DNA from: Phocoena phocoena
Lineage: Eukaryota > Chordata > Mammalia > Artiodactyla > Phocoenidae
Length of the DNA: 64,000 bases
Direction: 5' to 3'
Assembly (NCBI RefSeq): GCF_963924675.1
Contig: NC_089225.1
Location: 106,220,313 to 106,284,312 of the forward strand
Both the position numbers and the translations under genes were made by a program. The notes under the pieces were generated by a model. The model had not been told where the DNA came from. It ran no database searches and saw only the letters and a list, made by a program, of their open reading frames with translations. Shown here in pieces: positions 49,201 to 61,675 of the stretch (its first letter is position 1; each line of letters starts with the position of its first letter).

Positions 49201-51000
49201 CTATGGTCTGTGGCTACATTGAGCTGAGTTAACCAAGATTGCCGGGACTCAGTTTAAGTATACACTAGCAATGCTCACACAAAAAGGAACACTCAAAGAC
49301 GAGTAGGAAGATGGAAACCTGATAATATTTAGAAACTTTATTAAGCCACCTACAATCTCTGACACGCAAACAGGCCTGACATAAATAAGGACATGAAGGA
49401 TGTGAAAGGCATGATTAGCAAAGGTGACTTGACTGATTTATTTTATGTATCAATTTCACATCTCAGAACAGACATGTCTTTTCCCGTGCCCATGTGACAT
49501 TACAATATTTGACCATTGGTAGGCCGTGAGAAAATATTGATAAATTATAATAGGAAGAAAATGTACCTATGATATTCTTGACAAATTGTCAAGAAAAGGG
49601 AGTCATTAACAAAAAACTTCGATCACCTAGAGATTTCTTTAAAAACAAAACAAACATGGATCCCATTTTTCCAACTTCACCTTGTGTCGAAGAAAAAGTT
49701 GAACTGTTAATTAATGACTATTTCTAGGGATTTAATCCCAGTGGCAGATTGAGCGACCCTGTCTCTTCCTCCTCATTCCCAAATAGTTAAGGTTAACAGG
49801 AAAAAATATACATTGTATAAAACAATCATCCACAACAGTACTAGAAAACAAGAGACGATGCCATAGGGGGTCTAGAGTTGTGATGAAATCCTAGAAGATA
49901 GAGAACAGATGGGAAAGAAATCTACCGTTCACGATCTGCATAGGGGAAGGATATTGCAAAGATCAGCACAGAGCCAGAAAACACCAGAATGAGCACATGC
50001 TAAGAAGAGGAAGGGGCCCTGGATGACTAATTATACTACAGCGTTCGGAATAGAACATCCTCCATAACCCTCATTCTTCATCTGTTATGATTGCCAAGGA
50101 TGAACATGAAGCACAGAGAGGTTAGGCAACTAGCCCAAGGTATCTGGTGGCAAGACAGAGCTCATCTGACCAAAGTCCCATTTCTCACTAGTGCATTTTA
50201 CCATGTCTCATATATGAGCATTCAGGTTTGTATTACGTAAAAGGGTCTGAGAAATGAATAGGTAAAGATAAACATTCAGTGCAAAAGACATAAACAGGCA
50301 ATTGAATCAAATGCACAATTAATATGTAAAACACATGGTAAGTCACTAGTAGTCGGAACAGTGCAAACAAAAATAATTTAATAACGTTTGCCTATCAAAT
50401 TAGTCACGATAAAAATAATAGCAATGATCATAGACAGTCCTGGTGAAGATGTAAATAGGTCCAAACTTTCTGGAGGTTAACTTAGTAATCGGTACCAAAT
50501 ACCCTAAAATATGTATTCCCTTGAGTCCTAAATTCCACTTCTGGGAATTTATTTCAAGAAAATTATCATGAATGTGCTTAAAGAAAAGATATTAAAAAGT
50601 TAATACACTCTAGAGGAAATTAAATGTACTCTCCTTATTTTCTCTTTTCCACTAGCTTCCCAACTACCTCTAGTCACTTGTACAATGAATAATGGATGAG
50701 TTGCCCTTTGGCGGCAGAGTGCAGGATCACTCTGCATGGACAAGGAAGGTACAGAGCAAATCTCAAGTTCCATCCACAATAACAGGCTAGAGTTTAGGGA
50801 AAAAAGGACTGAACTGTGTATTTGCTCCCCCTCTTCATCCGTCTTCTTTTTAAGTCTCCTGTTAAATCCCATATCCCCTCTCTACCTCTTTGGAAAACAT
50901 TATTTTACAAAGAAAGAGCCTCACAGTTTAAACTGTTGAGTTTCACCCTGCGGCTGCTGCCAGGGCCTTAACTGTAAAAGCCAATCACCAAAAGTGAATA
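49200..51000. other. SP110 5' intron, mostly unassigned
   Basis: It holds a MIR fragment (about 50,068-50,205, minus) and an old L1M 3' fragment (about 50,230-50,600, plus; GGTGAAGATGTAAATAGGTC and CCACTTCTGGGAATTTATTT). No exon is recognised. Confidence 0.55.
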
Positions 51001-51023
51001 ACGCAGCCGAGACGAAAACCCAC

Positions 51024-51180
51024 CTGGACGCTGAGATTGCTACCTGTTCCTGCCCCCTTCTGGGTCCAGGGGCTGGCCGGGGATGGCTTCTGGGAGACTG
51101 AGAGAAGGGCAGGGAGATACCAGTGGACGAAACAGGAAGTCTGTGCTTTTCCACACACGGTGAGGGCCTGGCTTCTGAGG
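51024..51180 (-). other. SP110: Candidate SP110 5'UTR exon
   Basis: Just downstream (minus strand) of the ISRE at 51.19 kb is a stretch ending in good donor sequences, CGTCCAG|GTGGGT at 51,024 and, alternatively, GAACAG|GTAGCA at 51,044. It could splice to the acceptor at 48,716. The transcription start is inferred, not seen. Confidence 0.5.
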
Positions 51181-51183
51181 AAA

Positions 51184-51196
51184 GGAAAGTGAAAGT
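51184..51196. promoter_or_regulatory. ISRE / IRF-type interferon response element (SP110 promoter)
   Basis: GGAAAGTGAAAGT contains a perfect GAAANNGAAA core and overlaps a GGAA-NN-GAAA ETS/IRF-like arrangement. SP110 is interferon-inducible in human. The position just upstream of the candidate first exon fits a promoter element. Confidence 0.72.
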
Positions 51197-52130
51197 AATT
51201 GGGCAGATCGAGCAGAGCTAAAGACAAGGCCGCACGCAGTGCCTGCAGCCTCCCTCCACCTCCGGAAACTCGTGAGATTCCCAGGGCATTTGGGGGTGGG
51301 GGCGGGGGTTGCTGCCTATCGGGCTCATCCTGGGGAGGTGGGTACAAAGGGGAGGAGGCATAGGGTCCAGCCCCAGCGTCCCCGGGAACTGGGAATCCAC
51401 CATCTATTGGCCTCCTTACCCACTTTTATTTCCCCAGGACGCGTCCTCCTTCTCTACTTTTTGGGGTGATGAAAATGAACCTAAACTGAATTGTGGTGAT
51501 GGTGATTGTTACACAACTGAATACATTTACTAGAAATCATCAAACTTAAAAAAACAAACAAAAAGACAAAGGGGAGGTTTGGTGACTCAGAAATGCCTGT
51601 ACTTTGTCAGGATAAAATGATTACCAAAGAAAATTGAAATCAAAGGAAACCTGAATATAAACTGATATCATGCAGTGGTAGACAGCAGAACTCCAGGCAG
51701 GAAAGTGTGTCGGAGCCAGGCTGGCAGTTGGGAGCTGGAAGTGTGTGGAAACTGGATCTAGGGCAGAACCAGGGCCAGGAGAAGACTCTAGGGCAGCCAC
51801 TCCAGGGAAGCAGGGAATGCCCCCTCTATACATCCGATTAAAGATTTCTAATGTGTGTTGGCATGTAGGATCTGTGAGAAACCCTTTAATGTAGAAATCT
51901 GTTTAACTTTATTTAAATCAATGATTCTCAAATGTATTCGATCCGTGGGTTCCCCCTCCAGGACACCTATAAGGTATCCTATCCCTCAGAAAAAAAGATG
52001 GGAAACAACAGTTCTAGGGTCCAAGAATCCTTGAAACTAAGGCTAACCTACATTGGGCAAGAGCTCAATTTTATTGACGTATAAAATGCATTCAACTTAA
52101 GTGTGCATGTTGATGAATTTTAACAAATGT

Positions 52131-52212
52131 ATCGGGTTGTCCAAAGTGTTCATTCAGGCTTTTTCATAACATCTTAAGGAAAAAGCCAAACGAAGTTTTC
52201 GGCTAACCTGAT
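52131..52212. mobile_element. Mariner-type MITE, diverged
   Basis: It has imperfect inverted arms, CGGGTTGTCCAAAGTGTTCA and CGAAGTTTTCGGCTAACCTG. It is the same family as the 36.6- and 60.8-kb copies but more diverged. Confidence 0.8.
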
Positions 52213-52429
52213 AATTACAACCACAATTAAGATATAGACCATTTCCATCACCCCAGAAAGGTCCCTTGTGCCCTTTGCAGATAGCTTCCTCCCCAACCCA
52301 GCGTCAGGCACTCACTGATCTATGGTGTCTATGATATCTATGACTATCACTTTTTTATGACTACAGATTTGTTTTGCCTGTATTAAAGTTTTACATAAAT
52401 GAAAACACACGGCATGCACTTTTTGATGC

Positions 52430-52700
52430 ATGGCTTCTTTTGCTCATCATAATGTCTGATCACCAGGATGTCACCAACATAACCGATCCATGTGATGTTC
52501 TTTGAGAGGTCCAGGTGATACAGATCTCTTGGGACTATGTTACCACAAAGGGTGGGTGAGTTAATATAACCGCAAGACAAAACTGTAAATGAATAATCTT
52601 ATCTGTCAAGCGAGAAGGAAAATGGTTTCTGATCCTCCTTTTTAATCAGAATGGAAAAAAACACATTTGTCAAATCGATGGCCACATACCATGACCTGGG
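52430..52700 (-). pseudogene. Endogenous retrovirus pol (reverse transcriptase) scrap
   Basis: The minus strand reads a diverged retroviral RT segment up to the YxDD-box neighbourhood, where the first catalytic Asp of the box is replaced by Gly. Frames are broken by a stop. It is an old inactive copy between SP110 and SP140. No LTR is assigned. Confidence 0.65.
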
Positions 52701-54900
52701 CTGGGGATCTTTCTGCCTGGACTGCCTATTTTCTGCTTTCAGTCCTCCAGCCTTCTTATAAATTCTTTGAGCTACCCAATATACTTCTAAGAAATTGATT
52801 TTCTGTCTGAGTTAGTCCGAGTCAGTTTCGGTTACTTGTACCTCCAAATCCCAACTGAGTAAAAAGTGGGTAGTAGAGAGTGAATTGTGGGCAACAGATC
52901 TTCACAGAAATGTGATCCATCTGGGATGGGTCATCTGGCCTGGTAGTGAGCATCCCACTAGCGCTCAAAGATGGGAGTTTGGTAGACTGTGGCGAGTTAA
53001 TAGCAAATTAACTAATAGCACTGGATTGTGATCAGGACTCTGCAACTCACACCTATATCCCAAGTGTCAGATCTCAGCACACTTAACGAAGTGGAAAGAC
53101 ATTTTTCAGGTGGAAAGAAAGCGCTGACTCGCCTTCAGAGATTATCACCTCCTTGACCTAAATCTGGGTGGGAGAACAGAGCAAGGAGGCAGGTCAGAAT
53201 CTTCTCATCCCTCAGGTCTTACGGAAGAAAAAGGAGACAACTCCCCCCCTCCATTAGGAGCCAGGGATCAACTGATGGTTCCTCAGTGGGCTTGGCCCAG
53301 GCATCCCTGATCTTATCCCAGAGAGAATGGTTCTCTAGTGAACACAGAGAAAAAAAGACAGTGGAAAACAGAAGCTACAGTTCCTATTGTTATCTGGGCT
53401 AATGCAGGATACTGCCAAGTAAGATTTTCTTGTAAATTTGACAGCAATACCCTGTAAGTCCTAGTCTTACCACCATCAGCCTTGTGATGGAAGTGAGGAA
53501 CACCAAAGGCCTTGTGCTTGGCATATTTATGTCAGCTGGTCTACTCTGGTCTACTCTGTGTCAGGCCTTGTCGGGGACGTTGTGCCCAACGGAGGCCCCA
53601 AAGCTGGGAACAGTGGTGTCCAACGGAGACGTAGCTTACTAGCCTCTTTGCCCACCAAAGTGAGGGAGAGAGAGAGGCAGGCAGTCCCACGTGTGTGTAG
53701 CAGCTGTAGGCACACGAACGCTGCCCACTGGCCTCATCGTGTGCTGGAATCTGTCCCAGCCAGATTTGTGTTCACTTTTTTGGGGGAAAGAGAACAGACA
53801 AGGGCAGAAGCGTAGAAATCTTTTGTCCCCTCCACTTGGCAAACATATTTATGCAAATTTTCTAGCACATCTATAATGAGCCAGAAGAAGACAGATTCAG
53901 TGGAACATACTTTCGAAACATACTACTTTGAGGCTTCCCAGCTATCACCTACTTTGGCCCACGGCCCTGACCAAGACCTTGGATTCTACAGATACCTTGA
54001 CTCCCGTTCATCTCTGATTTAACCCATTGCCCTGCCTGGACTTCTAGTCTTCTGGTTTTGTTTATTTATTTTATTTGTGCTTTGCTCCCATTTCTTTATC
54101 TTTCAACTTTATGCTGATGTAGTGTGTTTTTCTCAGTTGCTTCAAATCCTTTGCAAAATGAGGGTTGGGTGTAAGTGAAAAAATTATGTGCAAACATAAA
54201 TGTAACACACTTGTTAGCTAGCATCATCACATTGTTCTTTAAGGTGTAGGTAGTCTCAGTTCCAAACTTTTCCCCATCTAATGAGAAGCCCGTCACTTTC
54301 TTTGAGATTTCAGTGACTATTTGGAGCTCAGTTTTTTCCCAAGCACTCCTGGCTACATTTGTAAAGTGCCCACATATTCAAGAAAACTTAGACTTGCACA
54401 TCAGGCTTCTCTGCCCAAACTTTGCACTTCCTTCTGGTTGTAGGAATTGGGAGGGTTCTTTCTGGCCTCTGGTTGCTTTCCAGAAATTTGAAGAATATTT
54501 TCCCCAGCATTTCGGCTCTCTCCAGTCCTGTGTCTGAACACTGGGTCTAACTCGTCCAGTCCAGGCTCACTACTGTGCTTGGCCAGCCCATGGGCCTAAG
54601 AGAAGATCTGAAATGTCTGCCTTTTTCTTTTTTCGTCTCACAGTCACCTTGGCAAGACGCAGGAGCAAACGTGGCATTTTCTTCCTCCCCGTCGCCACTA
54701 TGCCATGTCACCTCAAAGCAAATTTGATCTGTTTGAGTTCAAGAGACTTTCCTGCCCCCTTTCCTTTGCGGGAACAAGTGGTCCCCTCTCTTCCGTGGAT
54801 GCCAGGAAATGGCCCTGCTCCTCCTCCCACCCCACCCCCCGGGGCTGAGAGTGGGCGGAGGGAAGACCAGCGTGTTGGTGCAGCCACAGTCACACAGGTC
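52700..54900. other. SP110-SP140 intergenic interval, unassigned
   Basis: No gene or clear repeat is recognised. The GC content rises near 54.78-54.88 kb before the ISRE. A longer human-type SP110 transcript could start here on the minus strand, but no exon could be fixed. Confidence 0.45.
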
Positions 54901-54905
54901 AGCTA

Positions 54906-54916
54906 TTTCACTTTCC
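54906..54916. promoter_or_regulatory. ISRE / IRF-type element in SP110-SP140 divergent promoter
   Basis: TTTCACTTTCC is a perfect TTTCNNTTTC core. It is followed on the plus strand by the candidate SP140 first exon. It is preceded by a GC-rich tract with a GC box (GGGCGG near 54,854). In human, SP110 and SP140 are head to head and the longest SP110 transcript starts near the SP140 start. Confidence 0.68.
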
Positions 54917-54929
54917 TTTTACCCTTTAG

Positions 54930-55070
54930 GTGCCGCACCCGAGGGATCCATCAATGGGCAAACTTTCTTGTCAGAGCTCCTGGAAAGGACAGAGGCAGTG
55001 AAAATCTAATCAAGAGTGATCTTAGGCCTAAGGAGAAGATGGCAAGTACAGGTACTCCCATCAGCTGCAG
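54930..55070 (+). CDS. SP140: Candidate SP140 first exon (5'UTR plus 32 coding nt at 55,039-55,070)
   Basis: Downstream of the ISRE, the ATG at 55,039 opens MASTGTPISC and a split Arg codon, ending at donor CTGCAG|GTTAGT (55,070). Human SP140 as I remember it has MASGDSNLNFR at its N-terminus, the same length from that Met to the Arg. This is a short match, so the call depends on synteny (SP110-SP140 head to head) and on the promoter element. The following HSR exons are not in the window. An earlier donor at 55,051 (CAG|GTACTC) is weaker. The upstream boundary of the exon is inferred. Confidence 0.5.
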
Positions 55071-56029
55071 GTTAGTCCTGGCCTCCTGTGTCCAGCATCT
55101 ACACTCATTATTTCTGTCTTCCCAGCCTCATTCTATAGATATAAACAGAATGGATGACAAATCAATAAACGGTGAGGAAGTAAGATTTCAAAAATTGCAG
55201 TGGATTAGCCAGCCGTTGCCGTGGAAACTTAAGGACACCCTGACTCACATCACCTTCTTCTTTTCTTGTAACTGCCATGCAGCTGGGTGGGCACTGTTGG
55301 AATTCCCTGGTCCCTCTGGGGCTTGCTACAAGGCTGGATGATTCCTTGTGGCCTCTGAGCCCTCTCATTTCCCCATAACCTCCTTGATCCCTACCTCCAA
55401 AGACAGGTCTGTAGGTAAGAGTCTTTTCAGAAAAATTTACATCCAAATGGGACTCCCAACTGTTGTAAAACCTTTTTCTAGTTTCTGGATAGTGGGGGGG
55501 CCAGTTTTGTCAGAGCCCATCTGTGTGGCCCTGAGTCTGAGAGTCAACTCAGGACCTCTGAACACCCAATTGGAGGAACTGAAAGTAGATGGGGCTCAAC
55601 ATGCATGAATGCAAACAGGCAGGGAGGGAGAAGGTGCTTTTTTCTATTCTGGGATGTATTACACATCTGGTTAGAGAAGGAGGGAAATTTGTCTTTTAAA
55701 AAGAGAAGATATTATTGTCAATCATCAATCCATTATTGTTGGTAAAAATTAAAGCAATATTAAAATGTGTGAAAACTCCTCTAAGCTGGGGCTATTTCTG
55801 GTGCTGGCTGGGCCCCAAGAGGGCAGCGGCATTGCTACTGGCAGCGGTGCAGCCTGGCAGGTCCTTAGCGCCCAGCACCCTTTCTCTTGGAGGCTGACAG
55901 TGCGTCCCGCCTCTGCTACCCACCTGTACCTGAGAGATAGGAAGATGAGCCAGTGGAGCTCAAAGTCCAGCCAACCTTTGGCCTCCAGTCAGGAAAAGAA
56001 AGGCACTGAGAGGTGAGGGTGGGGTGATG

Positions 56030-59000
56030 CTGACCTCATAGAATGACTTAGGAGGTGTTACTTCTGCTTATATTTTCTGGAAGAGATAATAGTTGAAATG
56101 GTTTGGTAGAATTCACTTGTGATACCATCTGGGCCTGGTACTTTCTTTTTTGGAGAGCTGTTAAGTTTTGATTCAATTCCTTTAATAGATATAGGCCTAT
56201 TCAGATCATCTATCTCTCTGATCTCTCTGTGTGAGTTTCGGCAGTTTGTTTCTTTTAAGGAATTTGTCCATTTTATCTTTTATCAAATTTGTAGGAATAG
56301 AGTAGTCCATAGTATTATTTCTTTATTATTTTTTAATGTTCGTGGGACTAATAGTGATTGAATATTCGTGGGACCAATAGGGACTAAATTGGTAATTTCT
56401 GTCTTCTCTTTGTTTCTTTGTTAGCCTGGCTAGAAGTTTATCAATTTTATTGATTAAAAAAAATCAGCTTTGGGTTTCATTAATTTTTTTCCTAATGTTT
56501 TCCTGTTTTCAATTTTATTGATTATTACTCTAATTTTTATTATTTCCTTTCTTCTGCCTGAATTAGGCTTAAACTTCTCCTTCTTCCCTAGTTTCTTCAG
56601 AGGGAAGCTTAAATTATTGATTTAGCTCTTTCTTCTGATACATACATTTGAATGCTACACATTTCTCTCTAAGCACTTTTGTGCTGCGTTCCATAAATTT
56701 TGTTAAGCTGTGTTGTCATTTTAATTTAGTCCAAGTTATTTTTAGATTTCTCTTGAGACTTCTTCTTTGATCCTAGAAGTATGCTGTTTAGTCTCTAAGT
56801 ATTTTGGAATTTTCCAACTCTATTTCTGTTATTTCTACTTTAATTCCATTGTGGTCTGAGAACATAGTTTTTCTGATTTCTTTTCTTTTTAATTTGTTAA
56901 GATGAGTTTTACAGCTGAGAATGTGGTATATTTTGGTAAATATTCCACGTGAACTTGAGTGGTGTGTATATTTTGTCACTGTTGAATAGAATAATCTGTA
57001 AGTGTCAGTTAAATCAGATTAATTGATGGTGCTGTTCAGGTCACTGTATTCTTACTGACTTTCTGCCTGCTTGTTCTACCAATTACTAAAAAAGGCCTAT
57101 TGAATTCTCCAACAACAAGAATGGATTTGTCTGTTTCATCTTGTAGTTTTATCAATTCTTATCTCATGTACTTTGATGCTATTTTGTTAGTTGCCTACAC
57201 TTTGAGGATTGCTGAATCTTCTTGGAGAAATTGACCCTTTATTTTTATACAATGCCCCTCTTTGTCTCTGACAATTTTCCTTGCTCTGAAGTCTTTCTCT
57301 GAAATTAATATAGCTACCACAACTTTCTTTTGATTAACGTTGTCATGGCGTATCTTCAGCCCTTCACGTTTAACCTATCTGTGTTATATATTTTACAGTG
57401 GCTTTCTTAAAGGCAACATATAGTTGGGTGTTATTTTTTTTCACTCTGTCAATTTCTGTCTTTTCATTGGTGTATTTAGACCATTCACATTTAAAGTGAT
57501 TATTCATATGGTGAATTAAAATCTACCATATTTGTAACTGTTTTTTATAACTGTAACTGTTTTTTTATTGGTAACTGTTTTCTATTCATTGTACTTGTAT
57601 TTGCTTCTATTTTTTCTTCCTTTCTTTTCCTGCCTTTTGGTTTTAATTGAGCATTTTGTGACTCCATTTTCTCATCTCTCTTAGTATATTGATTATACTT
57701 CTTTTAAAGCATTTTATTGGTTTCCCCAGAGTTGGCAATATATATTTACAACTAGCCGTGTCCACTCTAAATTACAATATACTGCTTCATGATCAGTGTA
57801 TGCACCTTACAACAAAATGTCACCAGTTCCTTCCTCCTGTCCTTTTTAACACTGCTGTCTATCATTTCACTTATCCATTTGCTATCAATCACATAGTTGT
57901 TCTTTTCACTTTGAACAAACAGCTATTTCTTAGATCAACTTAGAATAGGAAAAAATTTTTTAAATTATTTATTCCTATTCCTTTATTCCATTTATTCCTT
58001 CTCAGATGCTCTTCCTTTCTTCATGTAGATATGAGTTTCTGACCCATATCATTTTTCTTCTGCCTGAAGAACGTCTTTTAACATTTCTTTCGTGGTAAAT
58101 CTTCTGGCAATAAATTATCTCAGTTTTTGCTTGTTTGAGAAAACAGTGAACATGGTTAACCAGGTGCTGGCTCTGAATTCTTAATTTCAAAGGATATAAG
58201 AGTCCAGATTGGAGGGTTTTTTAAATTTTATCACTTCAAATTTTTATCTACATTTTCTCTTGCATGGTTTCTGATGAGAAATCTGATGTAATTGTTATCC
58301 TTGTTTCTCTAAGGGTAAGGCTCCCTGACCCCGCTCCCCCTCTCTTCCTTGGGGGAGACATTTTCTCTTTGACTTTGGTTTTCTTCAGTTTGAATATGAA
58401 ATGACTCATAGATACTTGGTATTTATCTAGTTTGGTGTTTGCTGAGGTTTTTCAATCTGTGGTTTGTTGTCTGTTATTAAGTTTGGAAAAATTTTTGGCC
58501 ATTACTACTTCTAATATTTCCTCTGTTCTCTTTTCTCTTTCTTCTCCTTCTGGTATTCCACTTATGTGTATCTGTTCTTTTTGGTATTCTTGTATATTGT
58601 GTTCTGTTGTGTTTTTTTCTCCTTATACTTTTTCTCTTTGTATTTTAAGTAATTTCTATTGACATATCTTCAACTCTGATTCTTCCTTCAGCCATGTCTA
58701 ATCTACTGATAAGCCCATCAAAGGCATTCTCCATTTCTGTTGTAGTGTTTTTGATTTCTAGCATTTCCCTTTTCATTATTTCTTTGAGTTTCCATCTTTT
58801 TCCTTACTTAGCCATATGTTCTTGCATGTTCTGCTTTTGCCATTAGAGCCCTTAACATATTAATTAATCATAGTTATTCTAAATTCCTGTCTGATAATTT
58901 GAAAACCTGTCATATCTGAGTCTGGTTTTGATGACTGCTTTGTCTCTCAGACTGTTTTTTGTCTTTTGGTATGCCTTGTAATTTTTTTGAAAGCCAGATG

Positions 59001-59800
59001 TGATGTATCAGATAATAGAAACTGAGGCAAATAAATGTTTCCTGTGAAGTTTTATGTTAACCTGGCTAGGAGATGGGCCATGTTTAATGTTTTCTCTGGC
59101 TTTAGGTGACAGAGGCTTCAAATTCCTCTAGTGTTCTCATTTTGTGTCCCCTATTTTCTTTGGATTTTCCTAAGAGCTCATTAAATAGAGCCTTGCAGCT
59201 CTTTCAGCTGTAATCCTCAATTATTATGTAGTGGTAGGGTACTGGGGAGAGAAAGCATTCTTTAATCTTACGATTAAATCTCAATCTTGTAGTGGAACTG
59301 TGTTCCTGGACTGTAAATTTTAGAATGATTTCTTAGCTATTTCCCCTTCCCTCACCCCATTAAATGAGACAGAGCCTAGAAGGAGCTGGATTTTGGTAAC
59401 TGACCTTCCCCTAGGTCAGATAAGGCTTGGGCAAAGTGCTTTCCTCTAGAGAGTAGACCGTTGTTATGGAGAATGCTCTGGGCTGTTTAAAAAAGTTTCC
59501 TTTTCCCCTCTCCCTCTGCCAGAGCAGAGGATTTTTCTTGGCTCTTCACCATGAGTACCTGGTGGGGTTCCTGGAAGTAAAACCCACAAAAGATTGGGGG
59601 CTCTCCTAAGCCAGTGGTCCCTAGGAGTTTCTTATTCTCATGTAAGTCCACACTCAGCCTCCAGCAAGTCATCAAACTTACCATTTAAGTGTTCCTATGG
59701 TCTATGGCTCTAGTGGCTTCCATTCCAGGTAGCTGATCTCATCTGTGATTCTCTGGACTTGTCTATCAATCCAGTTTTTAGGGTGACAGTTTGACTTATG
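56030..59800 (-). mobile_element. Old L1M, 5' half, reverse orientation
   Basis: The plus strand reads the reverse complement of L1 ORF2 endonuclease-side text, for example GTAACTG repeats and ACATATAGTTGGGTG. It then reads 5' L1M sequence such as TTTGGTATGCCTTGTAATTT. It is heavily degraded. The far boundary is uncertain. Confidence 0.65.
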
Positions 59801-60417
59801 GCCTCAATTTTCCTGTACATGCCTGAAATTCATTGATTTTCAGTTTTTTCAGCTTTTTTATTTTTGTAAGGATAGGAGTGATGACTTCCAAGGTCTTTGC
59901 AATGTTAGAGCTGAAGCCAAAAATGAACTTTTTAAACCACTGCATGTTAGATTTGTTTCTTAAAACAAATTTTTTGTTTTAAAATTTTGATTTATTGTAA
60001 TATCGTCTTATAGCTAGAACATGTACCTATTCAATTTTTCTTTATTATTTAGATCAATTCAGGGCCAAATACTTGGTATGTTCTTGTGTTTAAGACCGAG
60101 TTATTAATACATATTTTTGCAATTTTTAAAACTTATATCCTATATATCTTTTTAAATATACTTGAGGAGTTAAAAATTGAAAGTGAAATTTTGTAATGAC
60201 CATGAAAGATTTGTCTATTAGCAGTCTTAAATGTTGTTATTAAAATACATATATTGTGAATTTTGCTTTCTATCTTGTTTGCCTTTGTCTAACGTCACTT
60301 GCCCATTTTTTGACTTTTAACATTTTTAATGTCACTTTGTTTTTTGTGTGTCTTTGGTAGTTAGACTCTATTTATACTTTATTTCATTCATACTCTAAGA
60401 TAGTAATTTAATCTGTT

Positions 60418-60632
60418 TTTTTTTTTTTTTTTTTTTTTTTTTGCGGTACGCGGGCCTCCCACTGTTGTGGCCTCTCCCGTTGCGGAGCACAGGCTCCGGA
60501 CGTGCAGGCTCAGCGGCCATGGCTCACGGGCCCAGCCGCTCCGCGGCACGTGGGATCCTCCCGGACCGGGGCATGAACCTGCGCCCCCTGCATCGGCAGG
60601 CGGGCACCCAACCACTGTGCCACCAGGGAAGC
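60418..60632 (-). mobile_element. CHR-2 SINE
   Basis: It has a long poly-T tail, the GCGGTACGCGGGCC 3' end and the head ACCAGGGAAGC. TTAATCTGTTTT is present on both flanks. Confidence 0.94.
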
Positions 60633-60824
60633 GTTAATCTGTTTTAAATGACATATATCTTTTGCTTATAAATTTTGGGGGCACTTTTAATATCTAATGT
60701 CTCTTTGTTTTCTCTGTTTAAGAAAAACAGTATGTTTTCTTTACTTTTATTCTTTTGTAAGATTTATAGTCTCATTTTGACTCTATTTGTTACCCTTATG
60801 ATTTCTAATTAATTCTCAAATATA

Positions 60825-60908
60825 TATTGGGTTGGCCAAAAATTTCATTCGGGTTTTTCCATGAGATGTTATAGAAAAGCCCAGATGAACTTTTTGGCCA
60901 ATGCAATA
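60825..60908. mobile_element. Mariner-type MITE, palindromic
   Basis: The arms are TTGGGTTGGCCAAAAATTTC and GAACTTTTTGGCCAATGCAA, with TA-rich flanks. Confidence 0.9.
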
Positions 60909-61089
60909 TTTCTCTGATTGATAGCATCAAATGTGAAACCATGCCATTTGAGTTTAGCATCTTTGAAATAAATCATTTAACTCAGTTTTTTAACTTGCCC
61001 AGATTGTTAATATACTCTGAAGTTTTAGATTAAGATTACTATAATTTTACTACTGCATACAGTATATACCCTCTTTCTAGAACAAGGCT

Positions 61090-61617
61090 TCTCAAATTTT
61101 TGATTTTAGGGCCCCTCTACATTTTTGAATATTATTGAGAATCCAAAGAGCTAGTTTTTGTTAATGTAGGTTACACCCATTACTATCTACCATATTAGAA
61201 AGTTGAACTTTGAACACTTAAATATATTTATTTATTCATTTTAAAATAATAATAATAATGAACTCACTACCTGCTAACATAAATGACCTATTTTATGAAA
61301 AATAACTGTCTTCTAAAATAAACTAAATTAGTGAGATTAGCCACCCTTCACATTTTTGCAAATCTCTTTAATAGCTAGTTCTGTAGAAGACAGCTGGTTT
61401 CTCCTATCTGCTTCTGCATTCAATCTACTGTGATACCACAGGCCGTGTATTCTCTGGAAAAATGCACTATACATTTGTGAGAGTATGAGAGAGAAAAAGG
61501 GTAAATAACATCTTAGTATTATATGAAAACAGTTTTGACTTTGAGGACACCTGAAAGGGTCTTGCACAAAATCCCAGGGTCCCCAGACCATACTTTGAGA
61601 ATCACTGTTCTAAAATA
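61090..61617 (-). mobile_element. hAT (Charlie-like) non-autonomous element with inverted ends
   Basis: The ends are AAGGCTTCTCAAATTTTTG and ACTTTGAGAATCACTG, imperfect inverted repeats of the hAT type. A minus-strand frame retains a short piece of transposase tail, shared with the 35.8-37.2 kb element. Confidence 0.72.
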
Positions 61618-61675
61618 ATTTTTGAGATGTACTTTTTTTTCTCAAATGAAACTTACAATTTTTAGATGTCAGTAT

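Noticed and set aside
54613..55341. 242-codon plus-strand open frame over the SP140 promoter region
   Set aside because: It overlaps the ISRE, the candidate first exon and intron in another frame. It has no domain and starts in low-complexity sequence, so it is judged fortuitous.
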